This document shows, piece after piece, positions 37,207 to 57,950 of a stretch of DNA of 64,000 nucleotides. The notes under the pieces were generated by a model. The model ran no database searches. It worked only from the letters and a program-made list of their open reading frames with translations, and was not told the DNA's origin. Both the position numbers and the translations under genes were made by a program. The first letter of the stretch is position 1. The number at the start of each line of letters is the position of its first letter. Source of the stretch: Beaufortia kweichowensis (taxonomy: Eukaryota; Chordata; Actinopteri; Cypriniformes; Gastromyzontidae); contig CM032809.1 in NCBI GenBank assembly GCA_019155185.1, positions 5,823,621 to 5,887,620 on the forward strand, written 5' to 3'.

Positions 37207-40200
37207 ATGGATGAGTCACGCAGGTGATTTCCAGGATGAGTATTTGGATTCTGTGAGAGCCATAGTCTGGCTTCACTTGTATGTGGTGCAGCGGATTTAT
37301 CCAAAATAAGCATGTGCAGGTAAGAAATAATCAGAAAAACTGCAATATATAGTTTTATAGCCTATAAGAAATATTTGTTTTATAGTTTATATTTATGGAC
37401 TGTACTTATGAGCCCTATTACAATATCAAACATATAATGCATTGCCGATCAAGTGAGTCAGTTGAAAAATATAAAGCTTAAAAACAGTTTAAATAGTTGT
37501 TTTGTCAAAGCAAATGCAAACTCTTTGAAAACTTTGGGGTGAGCTGGTTCATATTGGTGTTTGAGGACACTAGCTGACCCATCTGTGTACTGCTGGCATG
37601 TTAAATATTTGAGGGCTTGATGGAAGCAGAAGGCTGTCTGTGACATGATGGCTCTAAACTCCAGCATCCTGTTTGCAATGAGGTCCTGGACATTTAATCA
37701 TTTATTACCCTTAATGTACACGAGTGGCCATTACTGATTTATCTGCCTTTCCTTTCTGTTTTAAGTGTTTATAGAGCGATCAAAACACGTCTGGTATAGG
37801 GCAATTTTATTTTTTAGTTTTTGCGTATTTTTTCTTTTTTTGATATTTTCAAATGATAAGTAGTTCATCCAAATTTTTTTTATTTTAATTCAGCCATATT
37901 AAGTTCATCACATAAAGCTGTAGTATGACAAGTTTCATGGACTACTATGATGTGTTTTGCACAGAATAAAAGGAGTGCGCAAATTCAAGAAGTTGGAAAG
38001 ACTTAAAGGTGAGTTCTTTTTTCTAATGCATTTACTTAAAGCGTTTACTAAAATCCCTACAGAAATGTATGTAAAGTAAATTATTTACTTTATCACACAT
38101 ACTGCTGCGCTTTGTTGTTGTCATCATATATTACTATTTTTCGAATTACCGTGAAGCTGCTTTAAAACAATCCGTGCTTTTTATATCGCTGCAGAAGTAA
38201 AGGTGACATGGAACAAAAATAACATTATTTTAATTATTTTATTAATAAAACCATTTTTTGCAATAATTTATTAAAAATTTTATGATTTCCATGCAGTTTA
38301 AGGGTACAAGAAATATGAAATGAGCACATCCACTTTGATTTGTTCAAGAGCTCCCGTGTGTCTGTGCGCCAAACAAACACACTGAACGGTACAGCAGTGG
38401 AGCACACAAGTGTACACTTTCAAAAGCACTGTATATAAAAACAAAACAACAGTTTGTGGAGTTCCTTTTTTTGTTCTTGATGGGCAGTGATCAGTGAACA
38501 AAAAAATGACTCGTAAAAAAGCAAAATGGGACCCCAGAAATAATAATAAAAAGCGAGGGAGGTCTTCCAGCACAGAATAAATAGTTGTATAGCGATGTGT
38601 AAACTTGTAGACGGCACGTTTTCACACAGTGGCAAACAGACATACACGCTCACTGCTAACATTCTGTCTTTTAACGTCATTTGTAACATCCCCCACGATC
38701 ATATTATACCTCTACAGAAAAAATAAGTTGTTTACATTATATACATTAGAAGTGGTTCTTTCTGGGGCGATGACCAGACCTTGCTGTTATTGGTTACACT
38801 GGTGCGCGGATGTCAAGATAAACCGGTTCATACGCATCTGAACACTTTTCTTTGCACAACTTTTCTTTATAACAACATTTTGAGCTTTGGAACATGTTCA
38901 GGTGTTTATGTAACATCACATATTTAAGTGACCAACAATCAGCTCTTGTCTCGTTTCCAAGGTTATTGCCAAAGACGGTCGTGATCGATCAGATGTGCAT
39001 GCCGTAGCCTATAGTGCAACGTAACACGTAACATATGATCAGGTTAACCTTGTTTGATGTGTTTGTTGACACATGCACACACAGTGATTTAAATCCACAG
39101 TACAGAACATCTCAAAATGAATATCGTATAAAGGACTACCTCCGTCTTTATTACATTTGTGTCCAGTGGTATCCTTAAAAGAGACTACATCGAAGATTCA
39201 CTTCCTGTAACGGCAATGACACGATTACATCGACAGACCAGCATTCACCTTTGATTTGTCGAAGAACACAACTGTTTATGGAACACTGATGAACTTTTGT
39301 TTGTTTGTAGCTTCTAAACACTCGTGTCCGACGTTAATTCGCAAGAAAGTATTCCTGTGCAACATCAACATTAGTGTCTTTATTAGATAACAAAAGTACA
39401 GCTAGTGTAAAAATTGCAATGCTGACATATTTAAGATACGACTCTACCGTTCAACTTGATGTCAACATCAAAAACATTAAGTATCATTTTCTATACAGAG
39501 AATGAGCTAATTATTGCCACTTTCATAATTATGTTGTGCATTTGTCAGATATGATCGAGAAAAGAAAAAATCGACAGTGTATGCATAGAATACCTATGTT
39601 TATCTAAATATACTACAAATAAATATTAGAGGATTTATTCTTCATTTAGTAAATCTCATTCTGTACTGTATGATCTCTGTATTCATTTATAATCTCTTAA
39701 TAGTAACATATATTTCACCTTCGTTCCTTAGTCTCAACTAATTAATGTAACGCTTATGATTATGAAGTAAAATAATTATTCATGCTCTTTGTGTGAGCAG
39801 ATGTTTGGCTGAATCACTTGTAAACATCACATTCACTCTTAACTCCGTCTCTCAAAGACATTTATTTACTTAAAATATATATTTCTGTCTGTCCTTTGGA
39901 TTATTACTGGAGCATTTATGTGATAAAGAATCTTTTACAATAATGTTCCCGCTTACACCGCAGGTTTAAAACCATTCAAAATCTGTTAATAGCTGATATA
40001 CTATATGTCAGTTCATTGTTAATGTAGAAAGTTAACATTTCAGTATTGTCAGTATTTCTGTCCACATCTATATATGCCAATGGCACCAAAATCATCTGAA
40101 TTGTGTAGAAGTACAGAAGTCTAGCCCTTCACGTTTACTGATTTTCTGAGCTGACTTACTGTAATTTTGGTAACAGTCCATAATAACTTTCATTAAGAGT

Positions 40201-42735
40201 ATAAATATGTGAACTTTATATAAGGATCTTTAGTTATTGTGTGTTCAATTAGTTAGTAATGTGATAAAACGTTTCTGTCATTTTAATGTACATGAACTAC
40301 TTATGTAATAATTATGAAATGTTTTGTTATCAATTTATAAAAAATTATTATAGACTATTGCCAATATAATTTAACAAGAGGTTGGGGTTGATAAAAAGAA
40401 TTCATGTCCGCTATGCAACATTTCCAGGGTAAAAAATTGGTAAAATTCACCAAAAAAGTTTGGTAAAACATTGTATATGTGATTGTTTGTAATGTAATAT
40501 GCCATTATTGATACTGAATGTTAAATGTGCCAAACAAAATTAAATGAGGATGTGTTGAAACAAAACAAAAATGAAACAACTTGGAAATAAGAGCTGATTG
40601 CAGTCTGAAACAACTATGATGTCAGGTCATACGCTTAAAAATCAAATCAAAGTATTAACTATTGTTTTAGTCATCCATCTTTATTCAGCTATTAATCACA
40701 AGAAACTCGTGTCCGAGCTTACATTAGTTCCCGTGGCATTGTGGGATTTTTGCGTATCTGTTTGTGGTGTTGTATTTAAAGGTCTTGGTCAGTGACTCAT
40801 TGGTGAAGGTGAGGTACTATGACAGTCGCATGACCTCATTCTCTTCTCGATTCCCCGAAACACTGACAGACAATAAATCATCAATCTCGTGTTCTCATTG
40901 GCTCGCAGCCGTACAACAGGAAGTCACAAGTTAGGATGCATTTTCACTTTGTTTTTGTCACCTGGTTTGTTTTTTCAGGCTACCGAAAGACAACAGGCAC
41001 GCTTAACGAATCTGACAAAAACCAAGACACCAACGGTGAGATATCAGCTGAAACGAACTCTTGCCTTCGATATGGATGACACGTAGCTTATTTCCGATAA
41101 TTCGTATTTTGATTACGTTTCCTTTGTTGATATAGATTTACAAAATATAACAACGGCTATATGCAGATGCTCATCATCTCTGCAAACATTGTGCAAAGTT
41201 CACAGCACACAGTAACATTTCTATAGCAACTATGAGGTAAGTTCACTGTTGCTAGGTGAGTTATTTCACAATGTCACACTGAGACTGGGACGAACCTTTC
41301 TAGCGTTTCTTCCCCGGCCTGGGATCTAATTCTCACCTGCACCTTCATCCGAGCCCAAAACTACAACCGTACAAGATTCACAAATGTGTTTTTCATTAAC
41401 CAAGAGCAAAAAAAACCCAAACAAACAGAGGAAGGGAAAATAAGAGACTGCACCGGAAAGTCAAAATGAGGCTTTGTTCATATCTGACATTAATTACACT
41501 TGTGCTAATTTTTAAGTCCCACTGTTTAATACAATATATATCTTCTGTCTTGTTGTGTGAACCAGTTCTTTTGTGTAACCTCGCAGCTTTCTGTGAGGAT
41601 ATTTTGGTTTTGCTCTGCGTGAAGTACCACTTCCCTGTTATTATCGCAATTTGGGAGTCGTCTTGTTCTGTAACAGCCCGGTCACGTGATGGTTATTGTA
41701 CATCTGTAGCGTGGGTCCATGCTTCTTTTTCGCTCGACGTGCAGGAGGCAGGATCAACTCGCTCTGCTGTAATGGAAGACTGACCCTCTAAAAACCGCCT
41801 CGCTAGGCCGATGCATTTGCACGCTCCCCGTTTTGCGTTCACATTTGTTTAATAAAGACTCTCTGAGGTCTCTGTCATGTTATTTAGAGTCCCTGCCTCT
41901 GTGATGTTACTTAAAGCGAAAATTCAAAGTGGTACTTGATACTCTGTTACCAGATCAGGCCTATGTGGAGTTTGAAGAAAAACACGGCGCGATTCTACGA
42001 AAGTGCGGTACGTGTCAATCCAGGCAGGAAGAGTTGGCCCACGTTACCCTGAAACACTTGTTCTCTTTAGCTTAAAAATGGACATTTTAAATAGTCTTGT
42101 TTACCAATAACCACACTATGAGGACACTGAAGCAATACAACAAATTCATACCGAACGGTTTGTGACGTTGCACGTATCTCTTTCCGGGTTTGTAAAGTCT
42201 TCCGGAGCACCAGGCCACATCAGAATAATACGTCCCCGAATAATTGATTTCACAGCATTTTCGAAGCTGACTTTGATGTTTGTAAATGGTATTTACACGG
42301 CTGTTGGCGTGGTGAATCCGAATCGTCCTTGTGCGCCATTTCCAAAAGTTCCAGCTGAACCGATGTCCACGGATATTGTCGAAGGAGTTGAAAGGCTGCC
42401 GGTAAAAGCGCCTCTTCGATGCAGGTAAGGCTACAGATCCTGTTGATCTTTGCTGCTGTTTTAAGGGGCCGTGGGTCCAAAGAAGGCGGGAGGTGACGGA
42501 ACCGAGAACACGGGAGTCTTGGTGGGTTGCTGCGAGTGTGTGAGGACATCCGATCACCTCCCTCCTAGCCTGAAAGATCAGTCCTGCTCTGATGTGGCCA
42601 TGGATGGTGGGAGATGTGTGCACGAAGAGTCCGACCCCCCCTGGGTCGCTCACACGCTTCTGTTAACCGCTGATATTGCTCAGTCTGTTTTTGAAAAGCT
42701 GATGGCTTCCTCAGAGTGCAGGTCCGGGGTGGGAC

Positions 42736-42755
<20 letters not shown>
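37207..42755 (+). CDS. predicted five-exon gene of unknown function
   Basis: Unrecognised. Five segments with GT/AG borders share compatible phases and stay open: 37207-37223 (ATG; short, speculative), 37965-38008, 40979-41035, 41954-42007 and 42466-42755 (TAA). The total of 462 nt gives 153 residues. The product begins MDESRRIKGVRKFKKLERLK, is Lys/Arg-rich, contains DQAYVEFEEKHGAILRKC, and ends with a Cys-containing part (VGCCECVRTSD) and an ADIAQSVFEKLMAS segment. I see no signal peptide, membrane segment or known domain. Donors AAAG|GTGAGT, AACG|GTGAGA and TGCG|GTACGT are good. The last exon runs antisense through the GABBR2 3' UTR and past its stop codon. The alternative is a chance assembly of splice-like signals inside the GABBR2 3' UTR. 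A further strong donor-like CAG|GTAAGG at 42424 fits no exon I could build. Confidence 0.3.
38244..42735 (-). other. GABBR2: GABBR2 3' UTR (inferred extent)
   Basis: Sequence following the GABBR2 stop on the minus strand. It is poor in the repeats that fill the rest of the window and shows a base composition unlike the introns, consistent with a long neuronal 3' UTR. Minus-strand AATAAA signals occur at 38267-38272 and 38238-38243 and would end it. The extent is inference; no transcript evidence is available. Confidence 0.4.
38267..38272 (-). terminator. GABBR2: candidate distal poly(A) signal for GABBR2
   Basis: TTTATT on the + strand, AATAAA on the minus strand; a second copy lies at 38238-38243. 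They sit at the point where repeat-poor sequence gives way to AT-rich intergenic sequence. Confidence 0.3.
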
Positions 42756-49027
<6,272 letters not shown>

Positions 49028-50379
49028 CTGTGGAGACAAAGTGAGAACACTGATGAGTGGAAATAATTCTGACAAAAACAATAGCGTGATACTGTGAATT
49101 TAAAAGTGTTATTGTGAATGATGATGAAGTATGTATTTTTTATTAATAACTAGATTTTCATTTCCTGAATGAAACATAGGAAATAACTTTAAAATTATAT
49201 TTATTAATTGGATCATTCATGACTCTCCATCACTGGCACAGGTGAGAACCGCATGAGGTCCATAGCATTATGGGTACAGGTCATGTGATCCCTCATGAGA
49301 GACACACTTAATGGCTTTCACAATAATACAGTGAGACCATTTGAGTGATACCCATTAACAATACGTCTTTACGGGTCAGACATTGAGTGCTGGATATAGA
49401 TTAAGATATTTACACGCAGGCTAAAGTATGTGAACTGGCATGTACTGTAAATGAGGTCAGCAGAGGTTCCTCTGGCTCTATAAACCCTACTTTTTAAAAA
49501 GATGCACATTTTCTACATACAGTACATATACATCTTATGTAATTTCTTTTGCAAACCACCAAATAAAACCTCTTTCACTTCATGTAAAAGAATGAAACCG
49601 ACACGACCTCTTGTGTCCTCACAGTCACATCTTTAGTTAGATGAGCGGTGTGGTGTTGCCAGGCAACAGCCGATGGGTTGGGCTTAAAGCGTGTGCTGTC
49701 TGCTCCATTATTTCTCACTGCATTAGGTGTCTAATGTAATTGTTCAATGGAAGCTGGATAGGATGTGTGTCTATAGAGAGATAGCGAAACACAGTCAGCT
49801 GACTGCAGAATCATATTACATCACACTTTATAGACTGGAATAAACCATATGGCCACCGAGACAACAGACAGACATACATTAGGACTGTATTAGCAGCGGG
49901 TGTCAGGTTTGTGCATGAGAAGTGCATTTAGGGATGTATGGGTGACCACTGACCCCATAACTTTGCTGAATATGTAAATTCACAAGTGTTATTTTATAAT
50001 GTAGAATAATTAGCCAAAAACGGGAGAGAGAGAGAGACTTCTGTGTAGTTTGTCTCAGTCATTTACATTATAAAAAGCATTAATATAATTCTCATTGGAT
50101 GGGTCAGTCACCCTTATGTCTATATCTCCCTGACCATAATCTCTTATCTGCAGTAATCCTTTTACATTACATCCTGAGATCTCTTGGCACCTACATGCCA
50201 CTACAGGCAGAGCCGAGAGTTGTTTAACAAGAAGCGAAGTTGATTATTCAGCCATCTAATCTCAAGGTCAACCCTTACGATAGTTCACTGACCCAATCTG
50301 ACCACAGCAAAACCATAAGACATCCAAAACCATGTTCAGCAGCCTTCTTGGCGGTTGGGTAGGACAGCGATCTACCTGC

Positions 50380-50760
50380 TTCAGTTGAGGAACCCGCAGC
50401 GGCGAGCTGGGGCTCTGCAGATACGTGGCGTGCGCTTATTTTAGGAGTCCACCGCTCTAAACTTCACTTCAAACACAGTGACTTCAAAGTGGCCCCGCTG
50501 CAGTCCCTGCGGCTGAGCCTGGAAGCTGTCATAACTGATTCATTACGGACTAAACGCATCATTAGACCAGGAATCTAACCCCGAACGTCGCGCGCATTTA
50601 AATATGCAAATGAGGAACGCATTTCAGATTGCCATTGTTATTGCAGCCCGGAATGGTTTTATTGACATCATTCTTTAATCTAATGCTCGGGAATATCTCG
50701 GTTTTAATCACAAGTCCCATCTGCTCCCTCCGCGAGCCTCCTATACCGCGTCACGTGACC
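50380..50760. other. candidate conserved non-coding element with octamer motif
   Basis: Mixed composition with CpGs (GTCGCGCGCATTTAAA) and a POU octamer ATGCAAAT at 50604-50611, in the GABBR2 intron. No coding features. Confidence 0.35.
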
Positions 50761-51711
50761 GTTACCCACACACCCTTCGCCCCGCACAAACACGCTCTCT
50801 TATGTAGCTAATTTGTGAATAACAACCTTCCGAAATGGGGTTCGAGTACTCACTGTCAAACGTTATTAGTGCATACGCACGAACAAACATTTGATTTGGG
50901 CCGCTGATGGGACCGCGCTGAGGTATTCGCACAGATGTGCTCTCTGCGTTATTGTCACAAACACACAGACACGAGATTGCGCACAAAAACGGAAGGCCAT
51001 AATGCTTATAGCTTGTTTGCTTTACTGCGGGACAATAAAGATTTGTGATTTGGGTTGAGTCAAGGACACAGAGAGGTCCCATGCAGGAGAAGCCATCAGT
51101 CTTGATAACTCATTAGGGGTGTTGTTTTTTTCTGAAATGAAGGCAGGAACGCAATCTGTGAGTGATGGAGGAGAGCTTCTCTTCATCATAGTGCATTCTG
51201 CTGCTCTCATGATCACTAAAGCCAAACAGATTTGCTCTGCCATAGACACAAGGGCATGAAACGCATATATAGATGCTTTTTAACTTTAGGTATTTGTGTG
51301 GTTCAGCGGTTTTTAATAATTCTTATTTTAATTACAGTATATGAAGGGAATGATACAAATACCTTTTATTATTTTATTTTGTCCTGAAAATATTAATTAT
51401 CACTGGAATTACATCTGAAAATATAATTATATCCGATATACACAGTATAATATAATAATCCTAAATGCCAAACACTTCATATTTACTATGGAAATTAATC
51501 ATAATAGCAGCTTATCTGTAAAAGAAGCTTACGTTATATCTTGCAATAAACAAAATACACTATGAAACTGTGAACTATAAAAACAAATAAGCTTAAGCAA
51601 GAAAAATCACTGCCAATTATTTTGACTTTAAAACTACTTCAAATGTAATTTCCTCCACGTTAGCAAACAAAATAACAAAATGTGATGGAAATGTTTAGTC
51701 TAAAAAATTAT

Positions 51712-51960
51712 ACACTGTAAAAAATGATTTGTTGCCTTCATTTTTTAAGTTTTACAGTTTCAACTTTGCTTTACAAGTCATTTCTACTGTTTATACATGA
51801 ATTCAACTGATCAAATTAAGTACATTACAATTTTAAATTAACTTTATAGGTTATAACAACTCATCACAAGATGTAAAGCAAAGAATGTACTTAAAATAAT
51901 AAAACCACAAGACTGTACTTTAAAATTTAGGGCAGCAAAAATAGTTTGGAGTGTATGAAA
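51712..51960. mobile_element. possible CACTGTAAAAAATG-type repeat fragment
   Basis: Begins ACACTGTAAAAAATGATTTG, a start I associate with abundant fish MITEs; a similar CACTGTAAAAAC occurs at about 63943. No matching right terminus is visible. Confidence 0.35.
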
Positions 51961-52869
51961 ATGACAGATGTCTGCTTTTGGTTGCATGTCTATACACTGT
52001 TAGACATTGTTAGTAGACAAATTAAATAAACATGTAAAAGTTTGAAAAGTCTCTTAAGGGTTTATTTTCTACTTTACGGCCACAGATAGTGACTGTCCTT
52101 CCAGTAAAACGGTAAGTTCAACATGGACAGCAGCAATCCACTTCATCTGATGACTGAACTGACCCGGTGCACTTCACATTAAACACAGCGCCGGCACACT
52201 TCAAACACCGTCTGATCTAATCCTCCCCGTAAAGTCCCACTTGTGGCTCATTCATCTTATCATTCCTGGCATCGTCTCTGCCTCATGTTTTCTTGTTCTC
52301 GGTTTACCTCGCCTCTGTCGACTCCATTGAGGAGCATATCCTGTCCAGGATATTACCCCTTGTGTTAACATTAATTAAACATGATTATAAAGCTCTGAGT
52401 GAATGTAATTTCTTTTGATGATGTTAATTTTGTCCAACGTACTGAATGTTCCCAGTTGTAATAACAAATCTGTCAATTATTATGAGCACGGACTACTGGC
52501 AGGAACTCTTATACTGGTCCCAGTGGAGGTGAATGTAATAGAATACAGTTTTTTCAAAGTTAGGTCAAAACTATACTGAGTCAAAGAACTATACTTCCAA
52601 CATTGAGACAAAACTCTCTCTTTTTGGCTGTCTGGAACACACACACACATCTTCCTGTCATTGCTAGCTGGGAGAGCAGTAATTGAGTCCTCAGAGACTC
52701 GGTTTCTATGAGAGGTCTGTGTGTGTTGTGATGTGTACTGGACTGTTTTATGCATATAGCAGATAGAGAAAGTCCTACTTAATACTGTAGAAGAAGCTCT
52801 GAAGCATTCAAAGTGAGGTCACACGTAACTTATACACTAATACAAGTATTATTTTTAAGGGCACCTAAT

Positions 52870-53079
52870 TCTTAGACCAGGGGTGTCCAAACTCGGTCCT
52901 GGAGGGCCACTGTCCTGCAAAGTTTAGCTCCAGCTTGCCTCAACACACCTGCCTCAAAGTTTCTTGTATGCCTAATTAGACCTTGATTAGCTGGTTCAGG
53001 TGTGTTTAATTGGGGTTGGAGCTGAACTCTGCAGGACAGCGGCCCTCCAGGACCAAGTTTGCCCATCCCTGTCTTAGAC
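52870..53079. mobile_element. palindromic hAT-like MITE with 8 bp target-site duplication
   Basis: The element at 52878-53071 (194 bp) starts CAGGGGTGTCC and ends GCCCATCCCTG, with inverted arms of about 55 bp around CTGGAGGGCC / GGCCCTCCAG. The 8 bp direct repeat TCTTAGAC flanks it (52870-52877, 53072-53079). CAG-starting ends and an 8 bp duplication are typical of hAT elements. No transposase inside. Confidence 0.85.
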
Positions 53080-55499
53080 CTTTCCATCAATATATAGTTT
53101 GTCATAATCAGAGAAAGTGTCGAAAGTGCAAAAAAAAAACAACCCACAATTGCATTTGCAGGTACTACAGACATGAGATGCATGCAACAAAAAACCAAAC
53201 TCATTATCTTCAGGTCAGGAAACCTGACATAAATGCTGCAACTTGAACTGCAACTTGAAACTCTATTTTGCTCTGGCAAGCCTGAGGTTGAGGTTTGCCA
53301 ACTGTAAGAACCGCTATGATATAAAGTGCACCTCAGGACCTTAAAAACATGCACCTCAACATCGACTGTACAACACAGATGTTAAGAAAACAGAGACAGA
53401 CTTAAAGAAAGACATCTTAACAGACTAAGAAAGATTGTGAAAACCCAGCTCATTAAATCAGCGCTTGCTGTAAATTACACAAGCTGTCATTGCTTCTTAA
53501 AGCAGTAAAACAACAGTAATGTCTGTTCATTACTTTAATCCATTAAAGCAGCGCAGTTTGCATTTTACGTGTTACTATTATTTCAAATAAGTAATAAAAA
53601 TGCATCTCACATATTATACAGCACATACTGAATTCTGATGTCTAAATAAGACATCGGCGGGTGGTCCACATTATGCTGATATTTTGTCACAGTGACAAAT
53701 CCAGTAGCGCAGTAAACCACCTGTCTTTATGCTGGAGTCTATGTGAACGTCATTCATTGGCTTTGGGAATATGAGGGCATTACGGCACCAAACTGTGCAC
53801 ATTTCTATTACACATATTGAGGACTATGCTTGGTTTTTATGCCCTATAGTTAAGTAAATTGGATTACCGTGAGTTTAGACGGTCATTTAAAGTATAAAGA
53901 AGAATACACACGTGGTTCCTGCCGCAATGTATTTGGCAATGTTCAAATAGAAGCAACCCATCCTGATTCATCCACAGTACACATCTTCTCCCATTGGTCC
54001 ACTTTATAAAAGCAGAGAGATGAGCAATCTTTCTATTTAACTGTTTAACAGGAACAGAAGTGCTTTTGGATGTGCTGTTTTCCTACATTTTGATGTATTG
54101 AACGAATCCTCTGAGTATGAGATGGAGCTCAGGACAGTAAAGTGTTTTTGGAACACGCTGTCAAAAAGGGACAGACTGTATTTTTGTACAGTAAACATTT
54201 CAATCTATCAAAAAAAAATCACGTTTTAAGACCATTTTGATCTTCAAGGTATAAAATCATGCATGCACAAAATGTTCCTGTGCAAATAGAAAAGCACGGC
54301 ACACGCAACCTCAGGGTCGTAGGTTTGATTATTATGAAACGCCTGATGACTGATAAAATGTATACCGCAAATGCTCTGTAAGCTGCTTTTGATAAAACCG
54401 CCTGCCAAATGCATTAATGTAAATGTGCACAGGAAAGAGAGCAAGAAGAGGAGAGATCTTAGCCTGACAAATGACTTAATGATTAATAGTATGAAACTCT
54501 ATTCATTTGTTTCCATGGATACAAGCGAGCAGCTCGACGTCTGTTTGAATGTTCTGCTGAACGGTGATAACGCGTCTCTCGTAACTTCACTACTTATGAT
54601 AAATCACGCTGCACAGCCAGCCAATCAAATAATCCCACAGTCACGCTTCGCACATGCCACTGTGCATATGACAAGATGTCTTTCCATTTTTCACTGGGTC
54701 TTTTCACTCATATTTCATTGGCATTAACGTTAATCACGCTGACACCATGTGACTTTAGATCTGTATCATATGAACAGTGTGTGTATGTGTAAATGTGTCT
54801 TGAAACACCTGTAAAGAACCTGGTCCTGGTCATATTTCACAAGCATATCAATAAGACAAAATATGAAAGTATATTTTGCTTTAATCAAAATAAAAATCTG
54901 TTTAAATCTGTTTTTGGGCCATTTGCTTATTTGCATATTTATTCATTTTTGTCAGTAACATTATTTTTATCTCAAATAAGCCTATTCCCTCCTACAACTC
55001 CCCAGGTCTTATAATGCAATAAATATATATTAAATAAAAATATTTCAAATGTAATGCATTTATTATACATTATTATAGTAAAAGCCTATTTGTTAAGCTG
55101 CCTGTAATTTATGCTGATTGTAATAAACAAACCAGATCATTACATTACAGTATGCCTTTCCATTATACGATAAAAATTACTGTGTTACGTACAGTGGAAA
55201 TGAGAAAAAAAATCCCTATTCAATGCACCTGTATGAGAAAAAACAACCTCTAAAATTGTACCTTTTGTGTTTCAACAAAAAAAGTCAAACATGTTTGGAT
55301 CAATATACATAAATAAAGTAAACTGTCCTCAAAATAGACTTCATTATTGACTTAATTATTTTTCATGTCAAAATCATTTTGATATAGGTGTGAAATGTGA
55401 CCTGGACATGTTTTTGTGTGTTTTATGTTTTTATGTGTACCTGTTTTTTTTGCAGCAGGTGCACGTAAACACACATATTTCTGCATATGTGTAACTGTG

Positions 55500-55770
55500 A
55501 TTCGGGGGGCACTGATGCCAGCCTGACTCTCTGGAGGATGTGCTCCAGGCTGTGGGTTGGCAGCGTGTCAGGGGGTGCGGATCAGAAAGAAGGAGGGGGG
55601 CTCGCCTCCGTTCGGCTGCCAGGCGGTCTGTCTTGCTGTCAGATGGTCAAAGCTGGTTTGGTATCGGGTCTCAGCTGCCCAGACTGGAAACGGTGTCAGT
55701 CGGCAAGCAGGTGCCACAGGCTTGTGCCATAGGCGGTCATCGACCACAGGGGGCGCTGGGGAGGCAGTAA
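55500..55770. other. GC-rich block in the GABBR2 intron
   Basis: GC-rich island in otherwise AT-rich sequence, open in three plus-strand frames, but no frame resembles a known protein and no GABBR2 exon is seen. It could be an old repeat, a regulatory element or a CpG-rich transposon fragment. Confidence 0.4.
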
Positions 55771-55894
55771 CTTTTCAAATCATTTGTATCCTCAAAAAAT
55801 GCTTTCTGCAACTGTAGCCATAAAGCCAAACATGTCAATATCATAGTCCTCTCTGCTTTCTCTGTATGCTTTTATCAATAGAAAACTAAATGTA

Positions 55895-56198
55895 CAGTGG
55901 GGTCCAACATGCTGAGACCACCAGTAAAAATGCTACTATGCAATCTTGCATTCTTTTTTCAGATTTTTATGAAAAAATATTTTTAGCATAAATGGTTGTT
56001 AAAAAAACAAATTTTTTATATTTATATTTGAAAACATAAGTAATGTTTCAAAGGAAACAAGGAAATTTGACCTTTGTACAATGTTAACATGGTAAACCTT
56101 TTAAAACGTAAAAATTTGCTTACCTAATAATTAAGAAATATGTTTTTCAAAATCATAAAAGACATACTTTTAAGGTCTCAGACTTTTGGAACCTACTT
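55895..56198. mobile_element. possible mariner/Tc1-type MITE
   Basis: Left end CAGTGGGGTCCAACATGCTG followed by AGACCACC; right end AAGGTCTCAGACTTTTGGAA followed by CCTACTT. The ends are imperfect inverted repeats, flanked by TA on both sides. AT-rich interior without ORF. Confidence 0.55.
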
Positions 56199-57950
56199 TA
56201 TTTCATTCAAAAGAAATACAGAACTGCAGACATATCTATAAATTTCTCATCCAAGACAAATCTAAAGAAAAATAATCATCTCATTTGAAGTCGTACAATA
56301 ACGACAGACCACCTGCAGCCCACCGCGTCGATCCAATCCCACCGATCGGACCGCAGCACCTGCCTCTCACGTTGGCCAAATGACACATTTCATTGTCTCA
56401 AAAGCTCAAGTCTTATGAGAGTAATGAAGAGCTGTTTGTGGCTGAGTCTGATCTGGCTCACGAGGTCTGTGCAGTGCCAGTGCTATCGACCCACGCTTCA
56501 AATCAGCCTCTTTCACACGCACCCATTTTGGGGGTGTGAGCTCTAACACGCTGCTTCATATTAGGGCTGGAGAGCGAGTGTGTTACTGTGTGAGCTGATC
56601 TGTAATCGTAAGGAGCATGTTCTGTGTGATTGTGTGCAATGGACCCGTTTTGATCTTACAAATCTCGAATCTTACAGTCCGATATAAAATAATATACATA
56701 AAACACTGATGATACCATATGAACATAGTTTAGTAAATGTAATATTAACGTTTGAAGAAATATCTAATTCTTCCTAAATATTCAAGCTTAAACAAGACAT
56801 CCTACACACTAGTTTACAACATGTGTTTTGTTGTATTTTTGTATTGCCTCTTCAGCTAGTCCACCCCAGACTGAGATAATGAGAAAGACGGCTGCCAGAA
56901 ACAAAAGCCGTCCGATAGGTCGCGCAAAAAGTCGTTTGTCTAAGTCGATCTAATCGACGCCATAATCCTGGCGCCAGTCAGAATGATTAAAAATACATGC
57001 ATTCTCCCTGCTAATTCATCATGAAATCTTAACAAGAGCAGCCATCACACTTCTAGGAGGATTGGTGTACGGAGAACATGCGGACCGTCACAGTAATACA
57101 GTAAATGACGGTACGACAGTAGATCCGGATCCCCAAATGAAAGCGTGAAGTATAATTTCATTACAGCTGGTCTGATTGTAGGCCAAATGTGTCTGGATCT
57201 CAGATCTGAAGGGAGCGAGGAGCATGTGGTGGACAGACAGTCTGTGTGATTGCATAAGAGAGGCGACTGATAAAGAGAAAATAGTAGTCTTGCAATAGAG
57301 GCTCTTTATCATTGAACTTGTAGTATAATGGTCTATATAACATGGGATTTCAATTGCTAAGGCAACCAAATTCACATCACCCATTCAAGCATTATGTAGA
57401 TAAGGATGGGCCATATCAAGATGGCAGTGTGGAACAAATTACAGTCAGAATCAATACTTGTCGAGCTCTGATGTGAACGCTACAGTGTGTGTCGCTGTCT
57501 GAAACCATTTTTCTCTGTCCCAGTCTTGCCACTATTAGACAAAAATGAACAAAATTCACTGTACATCAGCATAAAGTTTGACCTTTTCCTCTTCTCTTTC
57601 TTCTTGGAGTATTTATATTCCTATTATGCTGTCCTTACAAGGGTCTACTGTAACACACAGTATATAGATACACAACACTACTGCTCATCCAAACCAGCAG
57701 AGGGCGAGACTGAATGACATCTCAGTGGCACAGACAAGCCTTTACTGGTCATTTGCAGTAACGTTTGGTGATTATTATGCCACATTTAGAGATTTTACAA
57801 GTACAGTATCTCTATTGTAATGCATTTAGTTACATTAATTCTTCATTAATAATATTCAGTATAGCCCATCAAACTTACTGTAATAATGCCAAGTTCCATT
57901 CCATTCTATTAAGATAATACAAAAATATAATACCTCGGATTCTATTAAAA

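Noticed and set aside
42087..42653. 188-residue minus-strand ORF and a nearby ATG giving MAHKDDSDSP
   Set aside because: It lies in the presumed GABBR2 3' UTR, has low-complexity unrelated sequence, and no convincing splice or start context. I considered it as a start of a minus-strand gene but found no following exon.
52872..53354. 160-residue minus-strand ORF
   Set aside because: Most of it is the hAT-like MITE and flanking intron.
55487..55817. Three overlapping plus-strand ORFs of 76-86 residues
   Set aside because: Open frames are explained by GC richness. No frame looks like GABBR2 or another known family.
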